64,000 nucleotides of DNA from Sphingobium sp. B2D3C (GTDB lineage: Bacteria > Pseudomonadota > Alphaproteobacteria > Sphingomonadales > Sphingomonadaceae). The first letter of the stretch is position 1, and every line of letters begins with the position of its first letter. Below, one piece after another: positions 1 to 8,275 of this stretch. The DNA is taken from positions 744,001-808,000 of the forward strand of contig NZ_JAOQOK010000001.1 in NCBI RefSeq assembly GCF_025961835.1, read 5' to 3'. The translations under genes were made by a program, and so were the position numbers. The notes beneath the pieces are model-generated. The model was not told where the DNA came from and did no database searches. It saw only the letters and a program-made list of their open reading frames with translations.

Positions 1-234
1 CTCTATTCCGAGGAAGCGCTCCGGTTGCTGATCAAGACCGTCGGCGCCGACAATTGCCTGTTCGGCGCGGAATGCCCCGGCGTCGGCTCTGCCGTCGACC
101 CCGCGACCGGCAAGACGCTGGACGACATTGCCCCGTTCATCACCGGCTTCGACTGGTTGAGCCAGGCGGAGAAGGACAAGATCATGTTCGGCAACGCCGC
201 GCGCCTCTTCAAGCTGGACCTGCCGCCAGCATGA
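1..234 (+). CDS. 4-oxalomesaconate hydratase-like amidohydrolase, C-terminal end (partial)
   Basis: This is the last 77 codons of a gene whose start lies before the window. The readable tail (GADNCLFGAECPGVGS, then DPATGKTLDDIAPFI and FGNAARLFKLD) matches what I know of the C-terminus of LigJ-type amidohydrolases. These hydrate 4-oxalomesaconate to 4-carboxy-4-hydroxy-2-oxoadipate in the protocatechuate 4,5-cleavage and gallate pathways. The stop TGA overlaps the ATG of the next gene (ATGA), so the two are translationally coupled. The next gene is a LigK-like aldolase-family protein, which would use the LigJ product. Assignment rests on the C-terminal fragment only; another amidohydrolase-2 family enzyme is possible. 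Confidence 0.65.
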   Translation, partial: LYSEEALRLLIKTVGADNCLFGAECPGVGSAVDPATGKTLDDIAPFITGFDWLSQAEKDKIMFGNAARLFKLDLPPA

Positions 235-905
235 GCGCGGGCGATCCCCATGTCGCGCGGCTGCGCCAGCTGGATGCCTGCGCGGTGTCGGACACGCTGG
301 ACAAGCTGGGCCTGGCCGGCTGCGTGACCGGCCTGCGCTCGGCCTCGCCGGGCAAGCGGATCGCCGGCCGCGTCCACACCGTGAAGCTCAAGGCCGGCAA
401 CGCGCCTGCCGATCGCCCGCCGGTGCATCTGGGTGCCGCCGCCATCGATGCCAGCGGCCCGGACGATGTGATCGTGGTCGAGCAGCGCACCGGCATTGAT
501 GCCGGCTGCTGGGGTGGCATCCTGTCGCGCGGGGCGCAGCACAAGGGCGTCGCCGGGGTGATCTGCGAAGGGCTGGCCCGCGATGTCGATGAGGCGCGCG
601 AGATCGGCTTTCCGGTCTTCTGCCGCGGCTACACCGCCCGCACCGCGCGCAACCGCGTCTATGAGGATGCCACCGACGTGCCCGTCACCGTAGGCGACTT
701 CACCGTCGAGCCCGGTTTCTACGTGATCTGCGATTCCAGCGCGGCGGTGTTCATCGCGCCAGCCGACATCGCCCGCGTGCTCGATGCCGCGGAGGATATC
801 GTCCGCCGCGAGGGCGAGATGACCCGCCGCCTCGCCACCGGTGAGAGCGCCAGCTTTGTGCTCGGCGCGAACTACGAATATATGCTCAAGGGCGACCAAC
901 AATGA
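231..905 (+). CDS. RraA/HMG-CHA aldolase-family protein (LigK-like)
   Basis: A 224-residue protein of the RraA-like fold. Family members include LigK, the Mg-dependent aldolase that splits 4-carboxy-4-hydroxy-2-oxoadipate into pyruvate and oxaloacetate. The active-site region is visible: WGGIL, then GVAGVICEGLARDVDE with the Arg-Asp pair that positions substrate and metal. The ATG at 231 overlaps the stop of the LigJ-like gene, and its own stop overlaps the ATG of a second RraA-like gene, so the three form one coupled operon. Neighbourhood favours an aldolase over an RNase E regulator. Which of the two paralogues is the real aldolase cannot be told by eye. Confidence 0.72.
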   Translation: MSAGDPHVARLRQLDACAVSDTLDKLGLAGCVTGLRSASPGKRIAGRVHTVKLKAGNAPADRPPVHLGAAAIDASGPDDVIVVEQRTGIDAGCWGGILSRGAQHKGVAGVICEGLARDVDEAREIGFPVFCRGYTARTARNRVYEDATDVPVTVGDFTVEPGFYVICDSSAAVFIAPADIARVLDAAEDIVRREGEMTRRLATGESASFVLGANYEYMLKGDQQ

Positions 906-1561
906 CCGACGACAGCAACGTCACCCGCGCCGCCGCGCTCGACACCGCCACCTTGAGCGACGCGCTCGACCGGCTCGGCATCGTCGGTCAGTGCTATAAG
1001 ATCGCCGGCCGCGACCCAGATTTCCGCATGGCCGGCCGCGCCTACACCATGCTCTGCGGCCCCGCCTCGACGCCGCCTGGCACGGTCGGCGATTATATCG
1101 ATGACGTCCCGCCCGGCCATGTCGTGGTCATCGACAATGGCGGCCGCGAGGATGCCACCATCTGGGGCGACATCCTCACCGAGATCGCTCATCGCCGTGG
1201 TCTTGCCGGCACCGTCATCGATGGCATCAGCCGCGATGTCTCGCTCTGCCGCGCGCTCGGCTACCCGGTGTTCAGCAAGGGTCACTGGATGCGCACCGGC
1301 AAGGATCGGGTGCAGGTCGAGGTGACCAACTGCCCGGTCAACATCGGCGGCGCCCGCGTCGCGCCCGGCGATATCCTGCGCGGCGATCCCGATGGCGTGA
1401 TCGTCATCCCGCAAGCGCATGAGGAGGCCGTCCTCGCCGCCGCCGAGGAGATCCACGCCGCCGAGGAGAGCATCCGCGCCGCCTGCCGCACCGGCATGCG
1501 CCTCGATGAGGCCCGCGCCCAGTTCAAATATCACAGCCTTCAGACACGCGTGCAGGGCTGA
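902..1561 (+). CDS. Second RraA/HMG-CHA aldolase-family protein
   Basis: A 219-residue paralogue of the preceding gene, overlapping it by four bases (ATGA). It keeps the same core: WGDILTEIA followed by GLAGTVIDGISRDVS, including the Arg-Asp pair of the catalytic RraA fold, and YPVFSKGHWMRTGKDR. The N-terminal half differs strongly from the first copy, so this is an old divergence and not a recent tandem duplication. It may act on a related substrate or form a hetero-oligomer; both are guesses. It is the last gene of the rightward operon and converges on the GntR regulator gene, with 13 bases between the two stops. Confidence 0.7.
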   Translation: MTDDSNVTRAAALDTATLSDALDRLGIVGQCYKIAGRDPDFRMAGRAYTMLCGPASTPPGTVGDYIDDVPPGHVVVIDNGGREDATIWGDILTEIAHRRGLAGTVIDGISRDVSLCRALGYPVFSKGHWMRTGKDRVQVEVTNCPVNIGGARVAPGDILRGDPDGVIVIPQAHEEAVLAAAEEIHAAEESIRAACRTGMRLDEARAQFKYHSLQTRVQG

Positions 1562-1574
1562 GTGTCGATTGGCC

Positions 1575-2201
1575 CTAGCGGCCGTGCTGGAAGACCTGCT
1601 CCAGCGCACCCTCGATCTTGGCGCGGGCCTGCATATAATCGGCGAGCAGCGCGTCGCGGTCCCGCGCGGCCAAGGCGTCGATCAGCTTGCGCTCTGGGCT
1701 CTCGCCCATCGTGCGCGGCATGAGCGAGCGATAGCGGTCGGTCAGCCGCCAGAGCCGGGTCGCTTCGCGCAGCAGAATGCGCTCAGGCGATAAAGCGAAG
1801 AGGGCGAGGCGCAGATTTTCCAGCGCCAGCGCCCAATTGGTGAAATCGCTCACCTGATCCATGGCATCCAGCGCATCGAACTGGCGGCGGAATTCGGCGA
1901 TCTGTGCGTCCGTCGGCCAGACCGCCGTGGCGAGCAGTTCCGCCTCCAGCCACCGGCGCAGCTTGTAGAGCTGGCGGGCTTCCTCCAGCTCCAGCGGCGC
2001 CACGAAATAGCCCCTGTTGTGGTCGTGGCGCAGGAAGCCTTCTGCCGCCAGCAGCTTGAGCGCCTCGCGAATGGGCACCTTGCTGCGCCCGAACCGGTCG
2101 GCAAGCTGGGTCTGCCCGAGATGTTCGCCCGGCAGCAACGTGCCCCGCACGATCAGCGCCCGCAGTTCATCCGCCACCACATTGGGCAGGGAGTCCCCCA
2201 T
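1575..2201 (-). CDS. GntR-family transcriptional regulator, FCD type
   Basis: A 208-residue regulator. An N-terminal winged helix (residues about 5-70: LGQTQLADRFGRSKVPIREA, then GFLRHDHNRGYFV) is followed by an all-helical ligand-binding domain of the FCD class. Such proteins bind short palindromes built on TTGT/ACAA or TGGTATACCA cores and usually repress until an organic acid or aromatic intermediate is bound. I start at the ATG at 2201; the frame stays open upstream without convincing initiation. It is the only GntR-family gene in the window and so the prime candidate to read the repeated TTGT-N3-ACAA sites across the island (inference). I saw no such site before its own gene. Confidence 0.85.
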   Translation of the reverse strand: MGDSLPNVVADELRALIVRGTLLPGEHLGQTQLADRFGRSKVPIREALKLLAAEGFLRHDHNRGYFVAPLELEEARQLYKLRRWLEAELLATAVWPTDAQIAEFRRQFDALDAMDQVSDFTNWALALENLRLALFALSPERILLREATRLWRLTDRYRSLMPRTMGESPERKLIDALAARDRDALLADYMQARAKIEGALEQVFQHGR

Positions 2202-2313
2202 GTCGATCTGCGTGGCCAAATATGTGCTCCTTGCGGCTGGTGGCAGTGCGCCATGGAAGAGGATTTTGGCGAGCGAGGCAATAGGCAGGGGCGGGAGGCA
2301 GCGGGGGCTGCGA

Positions 2314-3423
2314 TCAACTCTTGTGCGGGGAGACGGTGACGTGAATTGCGCCCTCGATCCCGCGCCCGGCGGTGGCGAGGATCGCCTCATGCACCTGCTC
2401 CAGCGGGAAATCGTGGCTGCACAGCTTTTCGGCCGGCCACTTGCCGCTGGCGAGAATGTCGAGCGCCATCTGCACCGCGCGATAGCTGTGGCCCCGTGGT
2501 GCGCGCACGGTGAGGTAGCGCTTCTTGATCTCGCCCAGCGGCACCGAAGCGCTAAGGCCATTGAGGCTGAGCCAGGCACCCTTGGCCGACAGCGCCACAG
2601 CCTGCTCGGCGATCTTGCCATCGGGATCGCCGGTGGTATCGACCACCACATCCACGCCCATGCCGCCGGTCGCCCGCATGACCACCGCGGCAAGATCCTC
2701 CTGCTGCACGTCCACGGCGATGTCGGCGCCGAGGCTGAGCGAAAGGTCCAGCCGGGCCCGGTCGCGTGTCATGCCGGCGATGATGACGGTGAGCGCGCCC
2801 GCCTGCTTGGCGGCCAGTGCGCAACTGAGGCCCTGCTGGCCGGGGCCGAAGACCAGCACGGTCTTGCCCAGTCCCGCACCGCCATCCAGCACCGCCCATT
2901 GCACACCATTGCCGAGCGGCACTGCCAGTGTCGCCAGCCGGGCATCCATGTCCGCCGGGATCTTGTGGATGACGGCATTGGGCGCGAGGTACATATATTC
3001 CGAGAAACCACCCCATAGATGCGGCGGAATGTCCGCATTGCAGGTGCCGTAGCGCAGGGTGTTGAACCGATCCTTCACGTTGAAGAAGTCGGCCTCCATG
3101 CACAGGCGGAAATCGCCCTGGCGACACCAGTGGCAATGCCAGCAGGGGAGATATTCGTGCAGGGCAATGCGGTCGCCGGCGCGCAGGCCCCAGCGCTGCG
3201 CCGCAGCGTCGCCGATGCGGGCGACGGTGCCGACATTCTCATGCCCCATGATGCACGGCGCCGTGTTCTCCCGCCGGTACATTTCGGGGTCACTGCCACC
3301 GACGCCCGAGGCCTCGACTTTCAGCAGGCCATCATTCTCGCCGAGAGGTGGGAACGGAAATTCCCTGATTTCAGATCGCTCGATATCGATCTTCACGGCA
3401 GCACGAGACACGGACTCCATCAT
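2314..3423 (-). CDS. Zinc-type medium-chain alcohol dehydrogenase family protein lacking the catalytic cysteine
   Basis: A 369-residue medium-chain dehydrogenase (threonine/sorbitol dehydrogenase-like). The GroES-like half has the GHE motif (His61, Glu62) and all four structural-zinc cysteines (Cys94, 97, 100, 108). The Rossmann half has VLVFGPGQQGL. The first catalytic-zinc ligand, normally Cys in GVCGTD, is Gly42 here (GVGGSD). That would weaken or abolish the catalytic zinc site, so the reaction may differ from a classical alcohol oxidation. The second ATG at 3420 is better spaced from the ribosome site GGAGG and may be the true start. It lies 35 bases downstream of an amidohydrolase gene on the same strand. 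Confidence 0.82.
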   Translation of the reverse strand: MMESVSRAAVKIDIERSEIREFPFPPLGENDGLLKVEASGVGGSDPEMYRRENTAPCIMGHENVGTVARIGDAAAQRWGLRAGDRIALHEYLPCWHCHWCRQGDFRLCMEADFFNVKDRFNTLRYGTCNADIPPHLWGGFSEYMYLAPNAVIHKIPADMDARLATLAVPLGNGVQWAVLDGGAGLGKTVLVFGPGQQGLSCALAAKQAGALTVIIAGMTRDRARLDLSLSLGADIAVDVQQEDLAAVVMRATGGMGVDVVVDTTGDPDGKIAEQAVALSAKGAWLSLNGLSASVPLGEIKKRYLTVRAPRGHSYRAVQMALDILASGKWPAEKLCSHDFPLEQVHEAILATAGRGIEGAIHVTVSPHKS

Positions 3424-3458
3424 TCCCCTCCAATTCTCGTCGCGAAGGCCCGTTGCGC

Positions 3459-4319
3459 TCAGGCCCGGCCCCAGCTCTTGCCGTAAACGCGCATCGCCGT
3501 CCCGCCCAGGATCATCTCCTGTTGCGCGGCTGTGAGATTGCGTACCGCTGCGCGACCAAGTGCGGCCATATAATCATAGCTGCCGGGCGATTGGGTGATG
3601 TCCGATCCCCAGATCATCCGCTCCGCGCCGAACAGATCGCATACGCGCTCGATGACGGGGCAGGGGTCGATCTCCGCCTTGTCCAGCCGTCCCAGCGGAA
3701 TGGTCGTGAACTTGACGACGACATTGTCGAATTGCGCGATCGACCGGAGCCGATCATCGATGCCATGGTCCGGGCCGCCGGCATCGCTCTGAATGGAGCT
3801 GAGATGGTCGATGACGACCGTCAGGCCAGGCACCTCGCGCAATATCCGCTCCAGATGCGCCAGCCCGATGTCGCGATTCCACGGGAAGAAATGGACGCAG
3901 ACCGGCACGTCGAGCGTGGCGGCGGCTTGCCAGGCGTCGCGCGCCACCGGGGAATCCAGCCAGGCGATGTCCGAGCCCTTGATGAGTTCCATCAGCCGAA
4001 TGCCGACGGCGCCATGCTCGCCGACCCAATATCGCACGGCCTCCCCACAATCGGCCTGCGTGGCATCAATGGAGCAGACGGCGGCGAAGCGTTGCGGATA
4101 GCGCGCGGCGCTGTCGCAGACATAGCGACTGTCGAACCCGTAGATGGACCCACGCTGCACGAGCACGGCCCGCTCGACGCCGGCCTTGTCCATCTCCTCC
4201 AGCAGCGTCTCGGCCGTCATGAGGTTGTCGAACGCCATCGGCGGGAGCAGACCGCCCGGCGGTGCCGGCGGGTAGGTGGTCTTGTCATCGGAGACAAGAT
4301 GGGCGTGGCAGTCGATCAT
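3459..4319 (-). CDS. Amidohydrolase-2 family hydrolase (LigI/ACMSD-like)
   Basis: A 286-residue TIM-barrel metal hydrolase. It starts MIDCHAHLVSDD, giving the HxH metal motif at the N-terminus, continues with a VCVHFFPW strand and a TVVIDHLSS strand, and ends with the catalytic Asp segment MIWGSDIT. The family includes LigI (2-pyrone-4,6-dicarboxylate lactonase), decarboxylases and hydratases of aromatic catabolism. Beside the LigJ- and LigK-like genes a lactonase-type step is plausible, but substrate cannot be read from motifs. It precedes the dehydrogenase gene on the same strand and is probably co-transcribed with it. A related amidohydrolase lies at 5730-6536. Confidence 0.78.
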   Translation of the reverse strand: MIDCHAHLVSDDKTTYPPAPPGGLLPPMAFDNLMTAETLLEEMDKAGVERAVLVQRGSIYGFDSRYVCDSAARYPQRFAAVCSIDATQADCGEAVRYWVGEHGAVGIRLMELIKGSDIAWLDSPVARDAWQAAATLDVPVCVHFFPWNRDIGLAHLERILREVPGLTVVIDHLSSIQSDAGGPDHGIDDRLRSIAQFDNVVVKFTTIPLGRLDKAEIDPCPVIERVCDLFGAERMIWGSDITQSPGSYDYMAALGRAAVRNLTAAQQEMILGGTAMRVYGKSWGRA

Positions 4320-4465
4320 GAGCGAAATTGCACCCGTCAGTGAGACGAGGGACCGGCGCCGCGCGCCGCCGCATCCTGATCAGGCCGCGGCATCCGAGCG
4401 CGTTCGACAATGCGCAAAGCCGACGATTGAAGCCTGTCCAAGACCATTCCCCCCTTGAAAGCCGC

Positions 4466-4486
4466 CAGCGGGTCTGTCGCCCGCTG
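4466..4486 (-). terminator. Possible hairpin terminator after the BNR-repeat gene
   Basis: CAGCGGG and CCCGCTG form a 7-bp stem with a 7-base loop, 19 bases past the stop of the leftward gene 4505-5674. Only a weak T-run follows on the minus strand, so termination by this hairpin alone is uncertain. The rest of 4320-4504 shows no gene. Confidence 0.35.
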
Positions 4487-4504
4487 ACGATCGACCGTTC
4501 TTGC

Positions 4505-5674
4505 TCAGGCGAACGCGTTGAGCGCCCGCAGCTTTTCTTCATAAGCCGCGCGTTCATCAGGCGGCAGGAAGTGGCGGAAGTGCGGCCCCTTGGACATCGC
4601 CGGAAGCCCGTCGGCAATGCGCTGCCAGCTCTGCGCCTCGTCCCGGCTTGCGTACAGCTCCCCGCAGGCGGAGCCGGCGAAGAGCTCCACGCCGCCCTCG
4701 GCAGAATCGTGCATCGCCGCGACTTCCAGATTGCCTGCGATCGGATCGGCCATGCCGATCATGCTGGTCCGCCAGGTCTTGCCATGGTCCGTGCTGATCA
4801 TGAACTTGGGATAGGCCGTGCCTTCCGCGCCCCAATTGGGATTGGGGTTCATGCCGGCGCCGACCATGAACATCAGTTCCTTGCGCGGATGCACGAACAG
4901 CGGGTCCGGATAGGCGCAGGGGTGGCTGGTGTCGGTGAGGCGCTCCCAGGTCTCGCCACGGTCCGCCGTATGATACAGGCCGATGCCGGTGGTGAGGAAA
5001 ATCTCGGCGGCGTTGTCGCGGTAGAAAGTCACCCGGTGCTGGTCGCGGCGGAACTTGTCGTCCGGGCGCTCCATGGAGTTGAGCGACGTCCAGCTTTCCC
5101 CGCCATCTTCGGTGCGCAGCAGGTCGCCCTGCTCCACGCAGATGTAGATCGTGTCCGGCTCGGACGGATGGGCTGCGATATGCTTCACATGGGGCTGGGA
5201 GCGAGGGAAGAACCAGTGCTCGGTGCCCTCGACCTGCGTGCAGCCGGGATAAGCGGTCCAGCTCTGCCCCAGATCGAAGCTGCGGTAGAACATCACGGGT
5301 TCGGTCCCGACATTGAGGATCGTCCGGTCGCCGTCGTGCTGCACGAGCAGGCTGTAGACATGGCCGGATTGCAGGCCGTTGTTGCGCGCTTCCCAGCTCT
5401 TGCCATGGTCAGAACTGACCATCAGGCCGCCCTCATAATGCAGGCCGGCGAACAGCATGTCCGTCACCTCGTCATAGACGAGCGCGCTGACATGATGGCC
5501 GGGGAGCAGCATATCGGGCTGCCGGGTCCATGGCGCATTGAGATTGTCTCGGCGAAAATCCACCACGCCGTCCGCAGTGGCGATCAGCATCCGGTTTGCG
5601 GCGCTTTGACTGGCGGAGCTCGTCTTTCCGTTCGCGGAAATGCAGATGATCGTGGATTTGGCAGCCTCTGCCAT
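4505..5674 (-). CDS. BNR-repeat (sialidase/YCF48-like beta-propeller) protein, cytoplasmic
   Basis: A 389-residue protein rich in BNR/Asp-box repeats, each a turn between propeller strands: VSSDHGKSWEA, RSFDLGQSWTA, RTEDGGESWTS, HTADRGETWER, ISTDHGKTWRT and SRDEAQSWQR. I see no signal peptide or lipobox from the ATG at 5674 (MAEAAKSTIICIS). The fold is shared by sialidases, VPS10-like and YCF48-like proteins, and I see no sialidase Arg triad, so enzymatic function is open. In aromatic clusters such propellers are usually annotated only as glycosyl hydrolase or exo-sialidase-like. A TTGT-N3-ACAA site lies 32 bases upstream. A second BNR protein, a lipoprotein, is at 22452-23885. Confidence 0.75.
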   Translation of the reverse strand: MAEAAKSTIICISANGKTSSASQSAANRMLIATADGVVDFRRDNLNAPWTRQPDMLLPGHHVSALVYDEVTDMLFAGLHYEGGLMVSSDHGKSWEARNNGLQSGHVYSLLVQHDGDRTILNVGTEPVMFYRSFDLGQSWTAYPGCTQVEGTEHWFFPRSQPHVKHIAAHPSEPDTIYICVEQGDLLRTEDGGESWTSLNSMERPDDKFRRDQHRVTFYRDNAAEIFLTTGIGLYHTADRGETWERLTDTSHPCAYPDPLFVHPRKELMFMVGAGMNPNPNWGAEGTAYPKFMISTDHGKTWRTSMIGMADPIAGNLEVAAMHDSAEGGVELFAGSACGELYASRDEAQSWQRIADGLPAMSKGPHFRHFLPPDERAAYEEKLRALNAFA

Positions 5675-5705
5675 GGGATGTGCTCCAGCAATAGAATATA
5701 TCGTT

Positions 5706-5716
5706 TTGTATAACAA
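5706..5716. promoter_or_regulatory. Candidate GntR operator TTGTATAACAA
   Basis: TTGT-ATA-ACAA is a palindrome with a 3-base centre, 32 bases upstream of the BNR-repeat gene start. It is the exact reverse complement of the site at 10098-10108. Five near copies of this 11-mer precede other transcription units of the island. Assignment to the GntR protein at 1575-2201 is inferred. Confidence 0.55.
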
Positions 5717-5729
5717 TCTATTCCAGTCT

Positions 5730-6536
5730 TCAAGCCTTGCGCTGGAAGAATATTCTGCCGGCATTGCCACCGAAGATTGCCGCGACGCTGGCGGGGCGGT
5801 GCTGCTCGAACACATCGCGCGTCCAGCCGAGCGCATTGGCATAGCCCTCGCGCGAGGAGACGACGGGGAAGTCGCTGCCCCACATCAGCCGGTCTGGCCC
5901 GAAGGCATCGAGCAGCTCGATCAGCGGTGCGCTGCCTGCCGGGTCGAGCACAGGCCCGGATGCAGGCAGAGGCTGACCGACGGGTCGGGCAATCAACTGC
6001 CCCAGCGCGGGGATCTTGACCGTGATATTGGGGAAGCGCGCGAGCGCGAGCAGTGCCGTCCAGGTCTCGGGCTTACGGTCGCAGTCGGGTCTGACCCATC
6101 CCGCCAGATGCTCCAGCACGATGGGCAAGGTCGGGACGCTGCCGACGAGATCGGCGAACGCGGCGGATGCAAACTGGGTGCTCGGCCCGCCGCAACTGAT
6201 GACAAGGCCGTGCCGCTCAGAAGTCCGCCAGATGGCGAGCGGGTCGTCACCCGGGCTGCGGGCATCAGGGCGTAAGCGCAGGCCAGCCATGCCGTCATCA
6301 GCTAGCGCACCGAGCTGGTTCGCCGCGTCAGGCGCAGCCGGATCGATGGCGCCGACGCTGACGAAGCGATCCGGATAGCGCGCAACGCAATCGCGCTGAT
6401 AGCGATTGTCGAATTGTCCCAGGATCTGCGTCAGCACCGCCTGCGCGACATTGTGGCGGTCCATCTGGAAGAGCAGGGTTTCGAGCGGCTCGAACCACAG
6501 GGGCGAGACGTGGCAATGGGCGTCAATCAGGAGCAC
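5730..6536 (-). CDS. Second amidohydrolase-2 family hydrolase
   Basis: A 268-residue metal-dependent TIM-barrel hydrolase. The HxH motif is in LIDAHCHVSP, the middle strand is LPIVLEHLAGW, and the C-terminal Asp segment is RLMWGSDFPV. It starts at GTG (6536) with GAGGA seven bases before it. It shares overall plan with the protein at 3459-4319 but is clearly divergent, so the two probably take different substrates or successive intermediates. Likely products in this superfamily are hydrolysed lactones or decarboxylated aromatic acids. The gene lies between the MFS carrier and the BNR gene on the same strand, but the BNR gene has its own operator-like site. Confidence 0.77.
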   Translation of the reverse strand: MLLIDAHCHVSPLWFEPLETLLFQMDRHNVAQAVLTQILGQFDNRYQRDCVARYPDRFVSVGAIDPAAPDAANQLGALADDGMAGLRLRPDARSPGDDPLAIWRTSERHGLVISCGGPSTQFASAAFADLVGSVPTLPIVLEHLAGWVRPDCDRKPETWTALLALARFPNITVKIPALGQLIARPVGQPLPASGPVLDPAGSAPLIELLDAFGPDRLMWGSDFPVVSSREGYANALGWTRDVFEQHRPASVAAIFGGNAGRIFFQRKA

Positions 6537-6616
6537 GGCATATCCTCACAAGCTGTCATCGCCGCGGGTTGGCCGATATCGTTAGCGTAAAATGTTAGGC
6601 GATTCTAGCCGTCGGC

Positions 6617-8023
6617 TTAGTCCTCATCCCGCACGGCGAGCTGGCTCAAATGGCGCGGGATGCGCCGGCGCATGAGCAGGGTCGCGACGAGCCCGATCAG
6701 CGCCACGGCCAGCATGGCGCCCCGATACTCCATCAGCCCCGGCTCGGCATGGCCGGCAAATTGCGTCAGGAGCCCGAGCAGCAGCGCCGTGAGCGAGACC
6801 GCCAGCGCCGCAAACAATTGCATGGAAATGCTGGCGAGCACATTGCCCTGCGTCATCGTGTCCTTGTCCAGACTGACATAGGTGAGCGAGGTCATGCCGG
6901 TGAACAGCACCGAGCGGGCCAGTCCGGCGACGAGCAGCGCCACGAAGATCAGGGCAGCAAGCCACGGCCCCTGATCGGCCAGGGCGACCACGGCGATCGC
7001 GGCCAGCCCTGCAAAGCTCGAAAGCATCACCGGTCCCGAGAAGCCGAAACGGTCGAACAAGGGGCGAATGAAGAGCTTGGCCAGCAGGTCGCCGCCATTG
7101 AGCGCCATGAGCATGACGCCGGCCAGAATGGGCGTGAAGCCATAGGCCATCTGGAACATGAGCGGCAGGCCGAAGAGCATCGCGCGCGCCGGGATGCGGA
7201 CGATGGCGCCCGCGCCGATCACCGTCGTGCGGAAGCTTGGGTCCTTGAGGGCATCGAGCTTCAGCACCGGGTCCGGATGGGTGCGAATATGCTTCAGCCC
7301 GGCGAGGCACAGGACCGTGCCGACCGCGAGCAATATCCACGGCAATGGGCGACCCACGCCGCTGGCCAGCCGGTCGAACCCGGTGAGCAGGCAGACGAGC
7401 GACCCGCCCAACAGTGCGGCGCCGACCATGTCCAATCGTCTGGAGGCATCGGGCGCGCTGGGCGGGATGGTGCGCCATGCCGCGAGTAGAAGAGCAATGG
7501 TGACGGGGATGTTCAGCAGGAAGATGAACTCCCAGCGCGCATATTGCACGATGAACCCGCCAATCGATGGGCCAAGCGTCGGCGCGATGAGCATGGGCAT
7601 CGCCACGATCGCCATGGCATCCACCAGCTCCTCCTTGCTGGTCTGCCGTAACAGCAGCAGCCGGGCCACGGGGGTCATCAGCGAGGCCGTCGCGCCCTGC
7701 AGGGCGCGCGCAGCAATGAACGGCCAGAAGGAGGGCGCGGCGGCACAGCAGATCGAGAAGAAGGCAAAGCCCGCCGTCGCGATCATGAACACGGTCTTCG
7801 GGCCAAAGCGCTCGGCCGCCCATCCGCTGATCGGCAGCAGCGCGATCTGCATGGTGAGGTAGATGGTGATGGCGAGGCTGAGCTCGATCGCGGGCAGGCC
7901 AAAGTCGGTGGAAATCTGCGGGATCGCGACTGCCAGCACGGACGCATCGAGCTGGACCATGAACATGGCGGTCGACGCAATGAGGATCGCGCCGCGACTC
8001 TTCAGGGACAGAAACCGCTTCAA
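6617..8023 (-). CDS. MFS transporter, DHA2/EmrB-like family
   Basis: A 468-residue multi-span inner-membrane carrier. Family signs are the N-terminal MFMVQLDASVLAVAIPQI segment, the loop GWAAERFGPKTVF after helix 2, and the LAPTLGPSIGGFI motif of 14-helix drug:proton antiporters. It probably exports an aromatic substrate or a toxic intermediate, although import is possible. The start appears to be TTG (8023); the first in-frame ATG would remove much of the first helix. It lies 30 bases after the 67-residue small membrane-protein gene and follows the flavin-monooxygenase and DoxX-like genes in one leftward run. Confidence 0.83.
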   Translation of the reverse strand: MKRFLSLKSRGAILIASTAMFMVQLDASVLAVAIPQISTDFGLPAIELSLAITIYLTMQIALLPISGWAAERFGPKTVFMIATAGFAFFSICCAAAPSFWPFIAARALQGATASLMTPVARLLLLRQTSKEELVDAMAIVAMPMLIAPTLGPSIGGFIVQYARWEFIFLLNIPVTIALLLAAWRTIPPSAPDASRRLDMVGAALLGGSLVCLLTGFDRLASGVGRPLPWILLAVGTVLCLAGLKHIRTHPDPVLKLDALKDPSFRTTVIGAGAIVRIPARAMLFGLPLMFQMAYGFTPILAGVMLMALNGGDLLAKLFIRPLFDRFGFSGPVMLSSFAGLAAIAVVALADQGPWLAALIFVALLVAGLARSVLFTGMTSLTYVSLDKDTMTQGNVLASISMQLFAALAVSLTALLLGLLTQFAGHAEPGLMEYRGAMLAVALIGLVATLLMRRRIPRHLSQLAVRDED

Positions 8024-8053
8024 GCCCGGTCTGTCCGCTCGCGCAGTGGCCGG

Positions 8054-8257
8054 CTAGCCGATGGCGTCTTCGTCTGTTTCTTGAGGAATGAACTCATGGG
8101 GGCGTTGCCGTGCGGCGGCCTTTCGGCTGAGGAACAGGGTGATCAATATGCCCATAATGCCGAAGAGCGCGCCGACCATCTCAAAATTCGTCATTTCGAG
8201 CGGATTGAGACTCATCATGTCGACCTGGCCGTCGAGTTTGAAGCTGAAGTTCGCCAT
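8054..8257 (-). CDS. Small single-span membrane protein (67 aa)
   Basis: I do not recognise a family. The 67 residues hold a polar N-terminus, one hydrophobic stretch (MVGALFGIMGILITLFL, residues about 27-43) and a basic then acidic tail (SRKAAARQRPHEF, QETDEDAIG). The ATG has AAGGA upstream. It starts 18 bases after the stop of a DoxX-like gene on the same strand, so the two are probably co-expressed. A second DoxX-like gene (14865-15344) is likewise followed by a tiny single-span protein, which suggests a two-gene module. A role as an accessory subunit is inference only. Confidence 0.65.
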   Translation of the reverse strand: MANFSFKLDGQVDMMSLNPLEMTNFEMVGALFGIMGILITLFLSRKAAARQRPHEFIPQETDEDAIG

Positions 8258-8275
8258 TGGCCTGTCGATCCTTGC

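Noticed and set aside
4285..4617. Possible small gene in the 4320-4504 gap
   Set aside because: The product is Arg-rich with no start context and overlaps both flanking genes; the gap is better explained as promoter plus terminator hairpin.
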